Assembly (NCBI GenBank): GCA_003158295.1
Contig: PMIP01000047.1
Coordinates: 4,882 to 40,688 of the forward strand
Length of the DNA: 35,807 nt
Direction: 5' to 3'
Source: Chloroflexota bacterium
GTDB lineage: Bacteria > Chloroflexota > Limnocylindria > Limnocylindrales > CSP1-4
A program made the position numbers and the translations under genes. Position 1 is the first letter of the stretch, and every line of letters begins with the position of its first letter. Under the pieces are notes generated by a model. The model searched no databases and was not told the DNA's origin. It saw only the letters and a program-made list of their open reading frames with translations. Below are positions 7,164-14,347 of this stretch, in pieces.

Positions 7164-8654
7164 ATGGAAGCGACACGACTCCTGAAGGTATTTGCGGGGC
7201 TCACGTTCCTGGCCGGCGGCCTCACGGCGTGCTCCGGCTCGACCAGCACGGTCACGGTCAGTCCCGGAGGCTCTGCGACGCCCGCAGCCGTCCAGTCGTC
7301 GACCACCGCCGCCCCCAGCGCCGCCGTCCCCGACGCCGGCGGCCAGGCGAGTCTCGTCTCCATCAACGCCGGCGGCCCGCAGACGGGCGCCTTCGCGGCC
7401 GATCAGTTCTTCACCGGCGGCGCCACCTACGGCAACAGCGCGACCATCGACATGTCGCAGATCACGTCCAACCCGCCGCCCGCGGCGATCTTCAACACCG
7501 AGCGGTACGGAGCGATGACGTACACCATCCCCGACCGCTCGGGCGCGCAGACCGTCACCCTCTACTTCGCCGAGACAATCCTGTCCAGCCAGGGCCAGCG
7601 GCTGTTCGACGTGACCATCAACGGCACGACGGTCCTTTCCAAGTTCGACATCTACGCCGGCGCCGGAGGCCCGAACCGCGCCATCGCCAAGACGTTCACT
7701 ACGACCGCCGACTCGAGCGGCTTGGTGGTGATCAAGTTCATATCCGGCACCGAGAACCCCAAGATCAACGGCATCACGGTCAGCGGCGGCGGCACCACCG
7801 TCACTCCCCCGCCCCCGACTCCGACCCCGACCCCCGCCCCACCGCCTACCACCAGCGCCGACGCAAAGCCAAGCGCCGGCTGCGGTAAGAGCCCCGCACT
7901 GGCGAACGGGTCGATCACCGTCGAGAGCAACGGCACGCGCTCGTACATCCTCCGCGCCCCGGACAACTACGACAGCAAGCATCCGTACCGGCTCGTCATT
8001 GCCTACCATTGGGGCAGCGGAACGGCACAGCAAGTGATAGACGGTACCGGGGCCTCGGAGAGCCCGTTCTACGGCCTCTGGGACCTGGCCAACAACAGCA
8101 CCATCTTCGTCGCGCCGGTGGGCCTGGGTTCGGGTCAGGCCACGGGCTGGCCGAATACCAACGGGGAAGACGTGGCCTTCACCGACGTGATGCTCGCCCA
8201 GCTCGAGGCGGGACTGTGCATCGACACGGGCCGGATCTTCGCCACCGGGTTCAGCTTCGGCGCCGCCATGTCCTACGCGGTCGCATGCGCTCGGCCCAAC
8301 GTGTTCCGGGGAGTCGCGCTCTACTCGGGCTCGCCCCTCAGCGGCTGCGACGGCGGCACGAAGCCCATCGCCTTCTACGCATCGCACGGCCTGGGCGACA
8401 GCGTCCTCGACATCTCAAACGGGCGGAGTCTGCGTGACCACTTCGTGCAGGTGAACGGCGTGACACCGCAGAATCCTCCCGAGCCTGCGGTGGGCAGCGG
8501 GACGCACATCTGCACGACGTACAAGGGTGGCTCCCCCCAGTACCCGGTTGAATGGTGCGCCTTCGACGGTGACCACACCCCGAACCCGCACGATACCGGT
8601 CAGATCACCAGCTGGAACCCCCCGCAGGCGTGGGCCTTCATCACCCAGTTCTGA
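7164..8654 (+). CDS. Secreted malectin-domain lipoprotein with CE1/LpqC-type esterase domain
   Basis: A 496-residue exported lipoprotein. ATG 7164 is preferred because it puts a classic signal peptide first, with lipobox LTAC and Cys23. Residues about 60-205 (SINAGG to INGITVSGG) match a malectin/CBM57-like carbohydrate-binding fold. A Pro/Thr linker follows. Residues about 230-496 form an alpha/beta hydrolase of the feruloyl-esterase/PHB-depolymerase type, with nucleophile Ser364 in GFSFGA and a likely catalytic His471 in DGDHTP. The family removes feruloyl or acetyl groups from plant polysaccharide, or cleaves polyhydroxyalkanoate. The carbohydrate-binding partner favours a polysaccharide substrate (inference). 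Cysteines spaced along the hydrolase domain probably form disulfides. The gene converges with the lytic transglycosylase-like gene. Confidence 0.85.
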   Translation: MEATRLLKVFAGLTFLAGGLTACSGSTSTVTVSPGGSATPAAVQSSTTAAPSAAVPDAGGQASLVSINAGGPQTGAFAADQFFTGGATYGNSATIDMSQITSNPPPAAIFNTERYGAMTYTIPDRSGAQTVTLYFAETILSSQGQRLFDVTINGTTVLSKFDIYAGAGGPNRAIAKTFTTTADSSGLVVIKFISGTENPKINGITVSGGGTTVTPPPPTPTPTPAPPPTTSADAKPSAGCGKSPALANGSITVESNGTRSYILRAPDNYDSKHPYRLVIAYHWGSGTAQQVIDGTGASESPFYGLWDLANNSTIFVAPVGLGSGQATGWPNTNGEDVAFTDVMLAQLEAGLCIDTGRIFATGFSFGAAMSYAVACARPNVFRGVALYSGSPLSGCDGGTKPIAFYASHGLGDSVLDISNGRSLRDHFVQVNGVTPQNPPEPAVGSGTHICTTYKGGSPQYPVEWCAFDGDHTPNPHDTGQITSWNPPQAWAFITQF

Positions 8655-8660
8655 TACTTC

Positions 8661-8673
8661 GCGGAGACTCCGC
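8661..8673. terminator. Short hairpin between convergent genes
   Basis: GCGGA and TCCGC form a 5-bp stem around a 3-nt loop, 6 nt after the esterase stop and before the convergent gene's stop. There is no T tract, so termination is only suggested by position. Confidence 0.25.
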
Positions 8674-8715
8674 TCCACGAGCGATCAGGCTGAGGAACGC
8701 CCAGGAGCCGGAGGT

Positions 8716-9837
8716 TCAGTACCAGCCGCGCTCGGTCCGGAACGCCAGGGCGGCACACGGTGATCCATAACGCTCGGTCATGTAGTCGACGCCCCACTCC
8801 GCTTGGACTACCGGGTTGTCCCGCCATGCCCGGTACAACCAGGCGGCTTCGGCATCGCCGGCCTTCGCCGCTGCCGCGGCCTTGGCTTCTGCCCAGTTGC
8901 CCAGCTTGCTTGCCGGGTAGGCCTGGGGCAAGCCGTAGGCGCCTGACCTCCTGTTGGTGGCATGCGGATCCCAGCGCGCCTCGTCCTCGAATATCAGGCT
9001 GGCGCACTGGGACTGAGACCGGCCCCACCGTCGATCCACCCCGGCGCCCAGTCGGGCGACGAGGTAGTTCCTCGCGTCCTGGACCGTTGGAACGACACGC
9101 ACCGCCGCTGCAGACGGACTTGCCACGACTACGGCGGGCGCCGGCGGGTACGAGGGAGGTTTGATCGCGATTGCCTGGGCCGGCAAGGTCGGGCTCGGCG
9201 TCGGCGTCGGCCCGGGTGTCGGGCTCGGGATCGGCGACGGCTGCCCGGCGAGGGACCCGCCCGGTGTCGGCCCGGGACTCGGGTTCCAGGTCGCGCCCGG
9301 CGTGGGCCCGGCTGTCGGGATCGAGGTCGCCGACGGTTCCTCCGTGAGCGATGGCAGACTCGCAACCTGAGCCGCGTCTGCTTCGACGATGGCTACCGGT
9401 GACTCAGCGGCTGAGAGACCGCCTGTGGGTGCCCCGAGGCTAGGCGCGGCGCCGGCAGAGGCGGGCGCATTGACGGCAAGGGCTGACCCGGCAACGACGA
9501 CCGCAAGGACCGCGGCCCATGCACCGGCCTGGGAGATGCCGCGCGCGCGGCCGGCGAGGACGGAGGTGCAGGTCTCGAGACAGCCGCTCCGGCGGTTCTG
9601 AGCGAATGCGGCCAGCTGGTCGACCGGTATCGGGAATTCGATGCCCCACTGATCGAGCGCGGCGCCACGCCTCGGCAGCAACGTCGGGATCGAGAGGCGC
9701 CAGGAAGAGACGGCCCGGGCGAGGCTCGGCGATCTCGGCAGCACGAGCCCATCGGGATCCTCGGGGAGCAATGGGAACTTGATACCCCACTGGTCCAGGG
9801 CATCGAGGGACGACCGCGGGGCCGCAGTTCGGCGCAT
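8716..9837 (-). CDS. Membrane-anchored lytic transglycosylase-like protein
   Basis: A 373-residue protein in four parts. A cytoplasmic N-terminus of about 100 residues comes first, then one membrane segment (about 104-124). A long Pro/Ser/Thr-rich spacer follows, containing GPTPTPSPTLP-type stretches. The C-terminal domain of about 105 residues reads CASLIFEDEARWDPHATN, RRSGAYGLPQAYPASKLG and WGVDYMTERYGSPCAA, ending RGWY. That domain matches the SLT / aggregation-promoting-factor-like family of peptidoglycan hydrolases, with the conserved acidic residue and the N-x-SGAYGLPQ block in place. Role: remodelling or cleavage of glycan strands outside the membrane. The cytoplasmic part contains the motif ALDQWGI-[KE]-FP twice (residues 13-22 and 60-69), which I do not recognise. 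ATG 9837 is the only good start upstream of the repeated motif. Confidence 0.75.
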   Translation of the reverse strand: MRRTAAPRSSLDALDQWGIKFPLLPEDPDGLVLPRSPSLARAVSSWRLSIPTLLPRRGAALDQWGIEFPIPVDQLAAFAQNRRSGCLETCTSVLAGRARGISQAGAWAAVLAVVVAGSALAVNAPASAGAAPSLGAPTGGLSAAESPVAIVEADAAQVASLPSLTEEPSATSIPTAGPTPGATWNPSPGPTPGGSLAGQPSPIPSPTPGPTPTPSPTLPAQAIAIKPPSYPPAPAVVVASPSAAAVRVVPTVQDARNYLVARLGAGVDRRWGRSQSQCASLIFEDEARWDPHATNRRSGAYGLPQAYPASKLGNWAEAKAAAAAKAGDAEAAWLYRAWRDNPVVQAEWGVDYMTERYGSPCAALAFRTERGWY

Positions 9838-10075
9838 GGATGGACTGTCGGGGATACGCCGCCCGTTTCAAGCCGTACGACCGGCCGATTCCCGGAACGC
9901 CGGATGTACTGCCGCCACCTGACTCTCGGCTGGCGACCGACTCGAGGACGACGGCGCTGCCAGCCCATCCCCTACCCCGTCGTAGTAGGTTCCGCGTTGA
10001 CTCTGGCCACCCGGGCCCGCTAATGTGCCCGGCACGTCCCAGCGAACCCCAGACGAACGACAGAGGAGCGGCCAC

Positions 10076-11098
10076 TTGACTGCCCAGGGCGGCGATACCG
10101 GCGCGCGACACATCGACTCATGGGTGACCTTCCGGCCGGAGCTGAAGATCCTCGACTGCACGATCCGGGACGGCGGTCTGATGAACGACCACCGCTTCGA
10201 ACACTCCTTCGTGCAGCGCGTCTACGAGACCGGCGTCGCTGCCGGGATCGACTTCATGGAGCTCGGGTACAAAGCGGACCGCAAGGTCTTCTCGGACTCC
10301 GGCCCATGGAAGTACTCGACCGAAGACGATCTGCGCCGGATCGTCGACGACGCCGCCGCCGCGGGAACGGTTGCGGGGCCCGAGGGCCTCAAGCTGACCG
10401 TCATGGCCGACGCCGAGCGGACCGACTACCACACGGACATCCTGCCGCGCGACCAGAGCGTTCTGTCGTGCATTCGTGTCGCGACGTACGTCAACCAGAT
10501 CCCCACCGCTCTGGACATGGTCAAGGACGCCCACGACAAGGGCTATCTGACCACGCTCAATTTGATGGCCCTCTCCGCCGTCCCGGAGCACGAGTTACTC
10601 GACGCCCTGGAAGTGATCGTCGCGAGCCCCGTGGACGTCGTGTACGTGGTCGACAGCTACGGTGCCTTCTACTCCGAGCAGATACGAGACCTGACCGGCA
10701 AGTTCGTGAAGCTGGCCCGGGAGGCCGGCAAGGCGGTAGGCATCCACGCCCACAACAACCAGCAGCTCGCCTACGCCAACACCATCGAGGCGATGCTCGC
10801 TGGCGCGACCTGGCTGGACGCCACGATCTGCGGCCTGGGCCGGGGAGCCGGGAATTGCCCGACCGAGCTGCTCCTGGGCTTTCTCAAGAACCCCAAGTTC
10901 CACCTTCGGCCGGTGCTCGAGTGCGTGCAGGATCTGTTCGTGCCGCTGCGCAAGGAGCTCGACTGGGGTTACTCGATCCCGTACATGCTGACCGGCCAGC
11001 TCAACATGCACCCGCGCATGGCCATCAAGCTGCGCGAGAGCAGCACGCCGGACGACTACGTCGAGTTCTACGACGCACTCACGGAAGACCAGGACTAG
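10076..11098 (+). CDS. DRE-TIM metallolyase (HMGL/4-hydroxy-2-oxovalerate aldolase-like)
   Basis: A 340-residue TIM-barrel enzyme. LDCTIRDGG carries the family's Arg31-Asp32 near the N-terminus, His224 and His226 in HAHNN are metal ligands, and CGLGRGAGNCPTELLL is the C-terminal glycine-rich motif. These enzymes use a divalent metal to make or break a C-C bond next to a keto acid or acyl-CoA. It resembles 4-hydroxy-2-oxovalerate aldolase more than isopropylmalate synthase, but it lacks the partner acetaldehyde dehydrogenase gene (dmpF type) and any meta-cleavage gene nearby. The exact substrate is therefore unknown. TTG 10076 is chosen: GAGGAG lies 7 nt before it, while the earlier GTG at 10025 has no ribosome site. 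It is divergent from the transglycosylase-like gene across 238 bp. Confidence 0.8.
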   Translation: MTAQGGDTGARHIDSWVTFRPELKILDCTIRDGGLMNDHRFEHSFVQRVYETGVAAGIDFMELGYKADRKVFSDSGPWKYSTEDDLRRIVDDAAAAGTVAGPEGLKLTVMADAERTDYHTDILPRDQSVLSCIRVATYVNQIPTALDMVKDAHDKGYLTTLNLMALSAVPEHELLDALEVIVASPVDVVYVVDSYGAFYSEQIRDLTGKFVKLAREAGKAVGIHAHNNQQLAYANTIEAMLAGATWLDATICGLGRGAGNCPTELLLGFLKNPKFHLRPVLECVQDLFVPLRKELDWGYSIPYMLTGQLNMHPRMAIKLRESSTPDDYVEFYDALTEDQD

Positions 11099-11175
11099 AG
11101 GCGGGCGTTGGCGGCGGCGAGCAACGGCAGCCCCGCGGGCTCGCCGAGCTCGCGGGCCTGACCGCGAGAACGACG

Positions 11176-11574
11176 TTGATCTACCACATCGTAAAAGACG
11201 GAGAGTTCCTGACCTGCCTGGCCGGGGACGTCTACGAGCCGGCCAGCTTGCGAGACGTGGGTTTCGTGCATTGCTCCTCAGAGGCTGCCGTCATTCCGGT
11301 CGCGAACGACTACTTCGGCGGCGCTCTGGAGAAGCTGCTACTCCTTCGAGTCGATCCGACGAAGTTGGCGTCGCAGACCAGGTACGAAGACGCGGTGCCT
11401 GTCGACGGGATGCGCGCGGCCGCCGTTCCGGACTCGACTCTCTTCCCGCACGTCTACGGCCCGATCGAGATCTCGGCCATCGACGGTATCGGTGTGCTCG
11501 GGAGAGAGGCAGCGGGCTACACCTGGCCGGAGGTGTTTGCGCCAACGGACGTGTATCTCCGCCAGGTGAAATAG
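11176..11574 (+). CDS. DUF952 family protein
   Basis: About 132 residues. The N-terminus IYHIVKDGEF, the block YEPASLRDVGFVHCS, the segment KLLLLRVDPTKLASQTRYED and FPHVYGPI are all typical of DUF952. The family is found alone or fused to other enzymes in many bacteria; its reaction is not established. The start is taken as TTG 11176 because the conserved region begins right there; no earlier in-frame ATG, GTG or TTG follows the aldolase stop. The ribosome site is weak, so translation may depend on the aldolase gene 77 bp upstream. Confidence 0.75.
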   Translation: MIYHIVKDGEFLTCLAGDVYEPASLRDVGFVHCSSEAAVIPVANDYFGGALEKLLLLRVDPTKLASQTRYEDAVPVDGMRAAAVPDSTLFPHVYGPIEISAIDGIGVLGREAAGYTWPEVFAPTDVYLRQVK

Positions 11575-11603
11575 CGCCGCGACCGGGCGGACCGAATGCC
11601 CTC

Positions 11604-11624
11604 GGCAGACGAGAGCCTTCTGCC
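11604..11624. terminator. Hairpin between convergent genes
   Basis: GGCAGA and TCTGCC form a 6-bp stem with a 9-nt loop between the DUF952 stop and the stop of the convergent lipoprotein gene. No T tract follows, so this is a weak call based on position. Confidence 0.3.
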
Positions 11625-11632
11625 CGGACCGG

Positions 11633-12394
11633 CTAGTCGGTTACAGACGGAGACGCGCCCTTCACCCAGAGCAGGTTCAGCAGGGCGCCGGCCGTCCCGT
11701 TGTCGATCTTGAAGCTATACGCCTGGGTCGGATACGCGGCAGGCGTGGCAGTGAGGTCTATCTTGTCGAGCGCGTCACCGTCGGCGCGGCTCAGGAACCA
11801 GACGTACGCGACGGCATCGCCGCCCTTGACATAAGGCCCAAGGTCAACGTCGAGCTCGTAGATGCGCTCGCCGTGGCCGCCGGGTGGGAGGACGGTGTCA
11901 CGACGCCCCATGGGCTGCCATTCGACGCTCACTTCGCACGAGATCTTGCCGGGCGCCTCGGTCTTGACCTGGTTCAGATCCACGGCCGTGGGCAGGCCCT
12001 GGGTGATGATGGCGTAGGCCTCTTTCAGGTGGTCGAGCCCGTCCATGCCCCCATAGCGCTCCGTGTAGCCGGCGTCCTCGAGTACCGAGCCGAAGGAGCC
12101 GAACCCACCGCCGTCGGAAGCAAATGCGGTGGAGTCGAAGGTAGCCGAGGGCCCGTTGGCGGAGGCCACAGGGCCCTGGCTGGGCTGGCCGCTCTTCAGA
12201 CTCGGCTTGCCGCTGCCGCTGCTGCTTCCGCAGGCCGCCGCCAGGCCCGCGAACAGGACCAGACAAAGACCGACCCGGATCGTCCTACGGGCCGGCGCGC
12301 CGGGTCGTGGGCCTCGACCCCCTGCCAGATCGAACCCTGAGTGCTCGTCCACCTTCTTCACGCTCCTCGTGAGGGAATGGCCCCACCCAGTCAT
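11633..12394 (-). CDS. Putative lipoprotein of unknown function
   Basis: A basic stretch (RRTIRVG) and a hydrophobic segment end in the lipobox LAAAC, followed by a Ser/Gly spacer, so the product is probably an outer-face lipoprotein. The mature part (about 190 residues) has a Gly-rich stretch DGGGFGSFGSV, then beta-rich segments such as ISCEVSVEWQPMG, ERIYELDVDLGPY and VAYVWFLSRADGD. I recognise no family. The start is unsure. ATG 12394 is used here. GTG 12352 has GAGGAG 10 nt upstream and gives a shorter leader. The frame is open back to an ATG at 12517, but that N-terminus looks non-coding. It converges with the DUF952 gene. Confidence 0.65.
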   Translation of the reverse strand: MTGWGHSLTRSVKKVDEHSGFDLAGGRGPRPGAPARRTIRVGLCLVLFAGLAAACGSSSGSGKPSLKSGQPSQGPVASANGPSATFDSTAFASDGGGFGSFGSVLEDAGYTERYGGMDGLDHLKEAYAIITQGLPTAVDLNQVKTEAPGKISCEVSVEWQPMGRRDTVLPPGGHGERIYELDVDLGPYVKGGDAVAYVWFLSRADGDALDKIDLTATPAAYPTQAYSFKIDNGTAGALLNLLWVKGASPSVTD

Positions 12395-12616
12395 GCCGAC
12401 TCGCGGGGCCTCTACCCTTCGTTCCCCGGCCGAATTCTGGGGGCCCACCGTACCGCTGTCCACATCCGCATTGGGGATCTGGACTACCGGGATCACGCGA
12501 CATCGGGGCTGCGGCATGGCCGAAGAGCGCGAGTGATGCGCTCATGGATCACCTGGAGGGCAGAAGGCGACGCGATCGAGCGATTCGCCGAGACGACCGA
12601 TTGAACCAGGCTCGAC

Positions 12617-12874
12617 CTAGTACCTCGTGCGGCGCGGCTCTTCCTTCTTCTCCGGGCGCGGTTCGTGGCCGGGGCGCGGAGGGCGCGGAGCCGTCCCGGG
12701 GGCCATGTCCGGCGGAGGGGGCAGTGGCCCACGTGCGCGGGCCGCTTCTACCTGGGCCGCGAAGGCCGCCGCGCGCTCAGGAGGAATGGCGCGCTCCCAA
12801 TCGGCAGTGATCTGCTTCACCCGCACGTTCTCTGCCGCGCGCTTTTCGCGTTCGTATCTCGACCTCTTCGTCAT
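12617..12874 (-). CDS. Small highly charged protein, unknown
   Basis: 85 residues. The first half is an amphipathic, charged helix (MTKRSRYEREKRAAENVRV, then PPERAAAFAAQVEAARARG). The second half is Pro/Arg-rich and ends KKEEPRRTRY. ATG 12874 has GAGGA 4 nt upstream; an in-frame ATG at 12922 would add 16 residues with no clear ribosome site. The composition suggests a nucleic-acid- or ribosome-associated small protein, but this is only a guess. It could also be a chance open frame. Confidence 0.45.
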   Translation of the reverse strand: MTKRSRYEREKRAAENVRVKQITADWERAIPPERAAAFAAQVEAARARGPLPPPPDMAPGTAPRPPRPGHEPRPEKKEEPRRTRY

Positions 12875-13012
12875 TTGGTCCTCGTCTGGGATGCCGGGGT
12901 CTCCGTCGGCTGGAGTGACCATTCTGCGCTCATAGCCGTCGCCTGTCTCAGGACTCGTGGCACTGCGCCGGCAGCGGCGAGTGATGCGGAGAGGGCACCT
13001 GGCTGGTATGGC

Positions 13013-13936
13013 CTAGCCTATTGGTGCCGTGATCGTCACGCCCGACAACGTGTCGATGGTGATGTCAAGGACCACCGTCTCATGGGAAGGCGTGCTGACG
13101 ATCTTCTGATCGAGCGACGCCTCGATGGTCAGGCCCGCCGGAGTCCCGTCGTTCTCTGCCCAGAAGGACAGACTGCTGACCCTGAGGTTCTCCTGACCGG
13201 AACCGGCGCTGATGCCGAACGCAGAGAGGTCAACGCCGGCCATGTTGGCGACGATCAACTGATGAAGCTCTCTGCCGAACTTGACCTCGACGCCTTCATC
13301 GACGAGAACGACGCCGCCTCCCACGAAACCCTGGAGAGTCTTGCCCGAGGCCGGCGTCTTGGTCCATCCACCTCCGTTCGTCCGCGAGTACGACCAGCCC
13401 CCCACGACGATGTTGTCATTCGTGGTCGTGATTCCCAGGACCTTCGATGTGATCGAGAAGGCGCTGTCTCCGCCCTTCACCTTGAACGCTCCCGTGACTG
13501 AGCCTGAGGTCGAGCCGAGCACGGTGGTCACCGCAATTGACCCGGCCACGGGTCCTTGCGCCTGGAAGTCCGTGCGCGCGACCGTGGCCTTGAAGCTGTC
13601 CAGGGTCGACATCGGGGTCGGCGTCGGGGTCGGCGTAGGGGTCGGCGTAGGGGTCGGCGTAGGGGTCGGCGTCGGAGTGGGGGTCGGCGTGGGAGTGGGC
13701 GCTGAGGTGGGCGACGGGGCGAAGGTGGGCCATCCCTGACCGCCGCTGCAAGCCGCCACGACCATCAGGAGCCCAAGCGCCAGAATGAACGGACCGACCC
13801 TTCGAAGCCGCTCCTTGTCACGGGCGCGCCTGCATGCGGGTTCGACCGTGACAGACCCGCCGGCTACCAATGCCGGCGCAGGCCGTTTGGCTTCAGGCTC
13901 GTCGCTCCTGCTACAGAGGCTACCCGGTCGCAACAC
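13013..13936 (-). CDS. Lipoprotein with Pro-Thr stalk
   Basis: The hydrophobic segment PFILALGLLMVVAAC ends in a lipobox, so the product is a lipoprotein. It is followed by a stalk of about 17 Pro-Thr dipeptides, then a globular domain of about 200 residues with alternating beta strands (GSIAVTTVLGSTSGSVTGAF, NDNIVVGGWSYSRTNGGGW). The strand pattern with a tyrosine/tryptophan step resembles the LppX/LprG-type or LolA-like lipoprotein fold, which binds lipids, but I would not assign that without a structure search. The start is uncertain: GTG 13936 is the outer limit and TTG codons lie inside. The stalk lets the domain reach through or past the cell wall. Confidence 0.7.
   Translation of the reverse strand: MLRPGSLCSRSDEPEAKRPAPALVAGGSVTVEPACRRARDKERLRRVGPFILALGLLMVVAACSGGQGWPTFAPSPTSAPTPTPTPTPTPTPTPTPTPTPTPTPTPTPMSTLDSFKATVARTDFQAQGPVAGSIAVTTVLGSTSGSVTGAFKVKGGDSAFSITSKVLGITTTNDNIVVGGWSYSRTNGGGWTKTPASGKTLQGFVGGGVVLVDEGVEVKFGRELHQLIVANMAGVDLSAFGISAGSGQENLRVSSLSFWAENDGTPAGLTIEASLDQKIVSTPSHETVVLDITIDTLSGVTITAPIG
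13614..13673. repeat. 12-bp tandem repeat coding for the Pro-Thr stalk
   Basis: Five units of GGGGTCGGCGT[A/C] stand in a row, followed by degenerate copies to about 13700. The units sit inside the lipoprotein gene and code for Pro-Thr pairs. The length is a multiple of 3, so gain or loss of units keeps the frame. Confidence 0.9.
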
Positions 13937-14347
13937 AGGTCAGAGTGTAGTCACACGGCACACTCTGGCCATTGGCCCTGTCGACCAGTACGAGATCGTC
14001 GAGCCGCACCGAACCAGGATCATCTACAACTGGCTCCAGTACTTCGACCGGGAGGCTCTCGCGCCGAGCTCGACGGGGCCGGCCTGGAGGTTGCGCCGTA
14101 CTCGGTGTCGTCGCCGGGCGGCCGTTCGAGCCGTCGTCGTCGGAGTTCGCGGCCATCGCCCGCCGAAGGACTCGAGACGGCCGAGTGGCCCAGCCGGGTC
14201 GGGGTGCGGTGGAGACCGACGCATGCGTGACGGGCATGCCCTGGTCGCCTCCGATCGCTAGACTCGATGGCGGTCGGCGTTCCTTTTGCCACATGTGTCG
14301 TCCGGCGGATTCGGACCCGACGCGGTCCGTCACAGAGGTGGTGCCTT
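13937..14347. other. 411-bp gap without a supported gene
   Basis: This lies between two divergent genes and should hold both promoters. Several overlapping open frames cross it on both strands, but none has a ribosome site or recognisable protein. One tRNA-like string (near 14165-14250) lacks a T-arm. I see no repeats or clear operator. Confidence 0.5.

Noticed and set aside
6864-8387. A 500-codon antisense frame opposite the esterase gene
   Set aside because: Mirror of a GC-rich gene; low-complexity Gly/Arg/Val product, while the opposite strand has clear domains.
13610-13710. Tandem repeats considered as a CRISPR array
   Set aside because: 12-bp units without spacers, in frame inside a lipoprotein gene and coding for Pro-Thr.
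14160-14255. A tRNA-like string (GAGTGGCCCAGCCGGG and following) with the protein-like reading VAQPGRGAVET often seen at mis-called tRNAs
   Set aside because: No T-arm with TTCRA, no 7-bp acceptor pairing and no anticodon stem in place.
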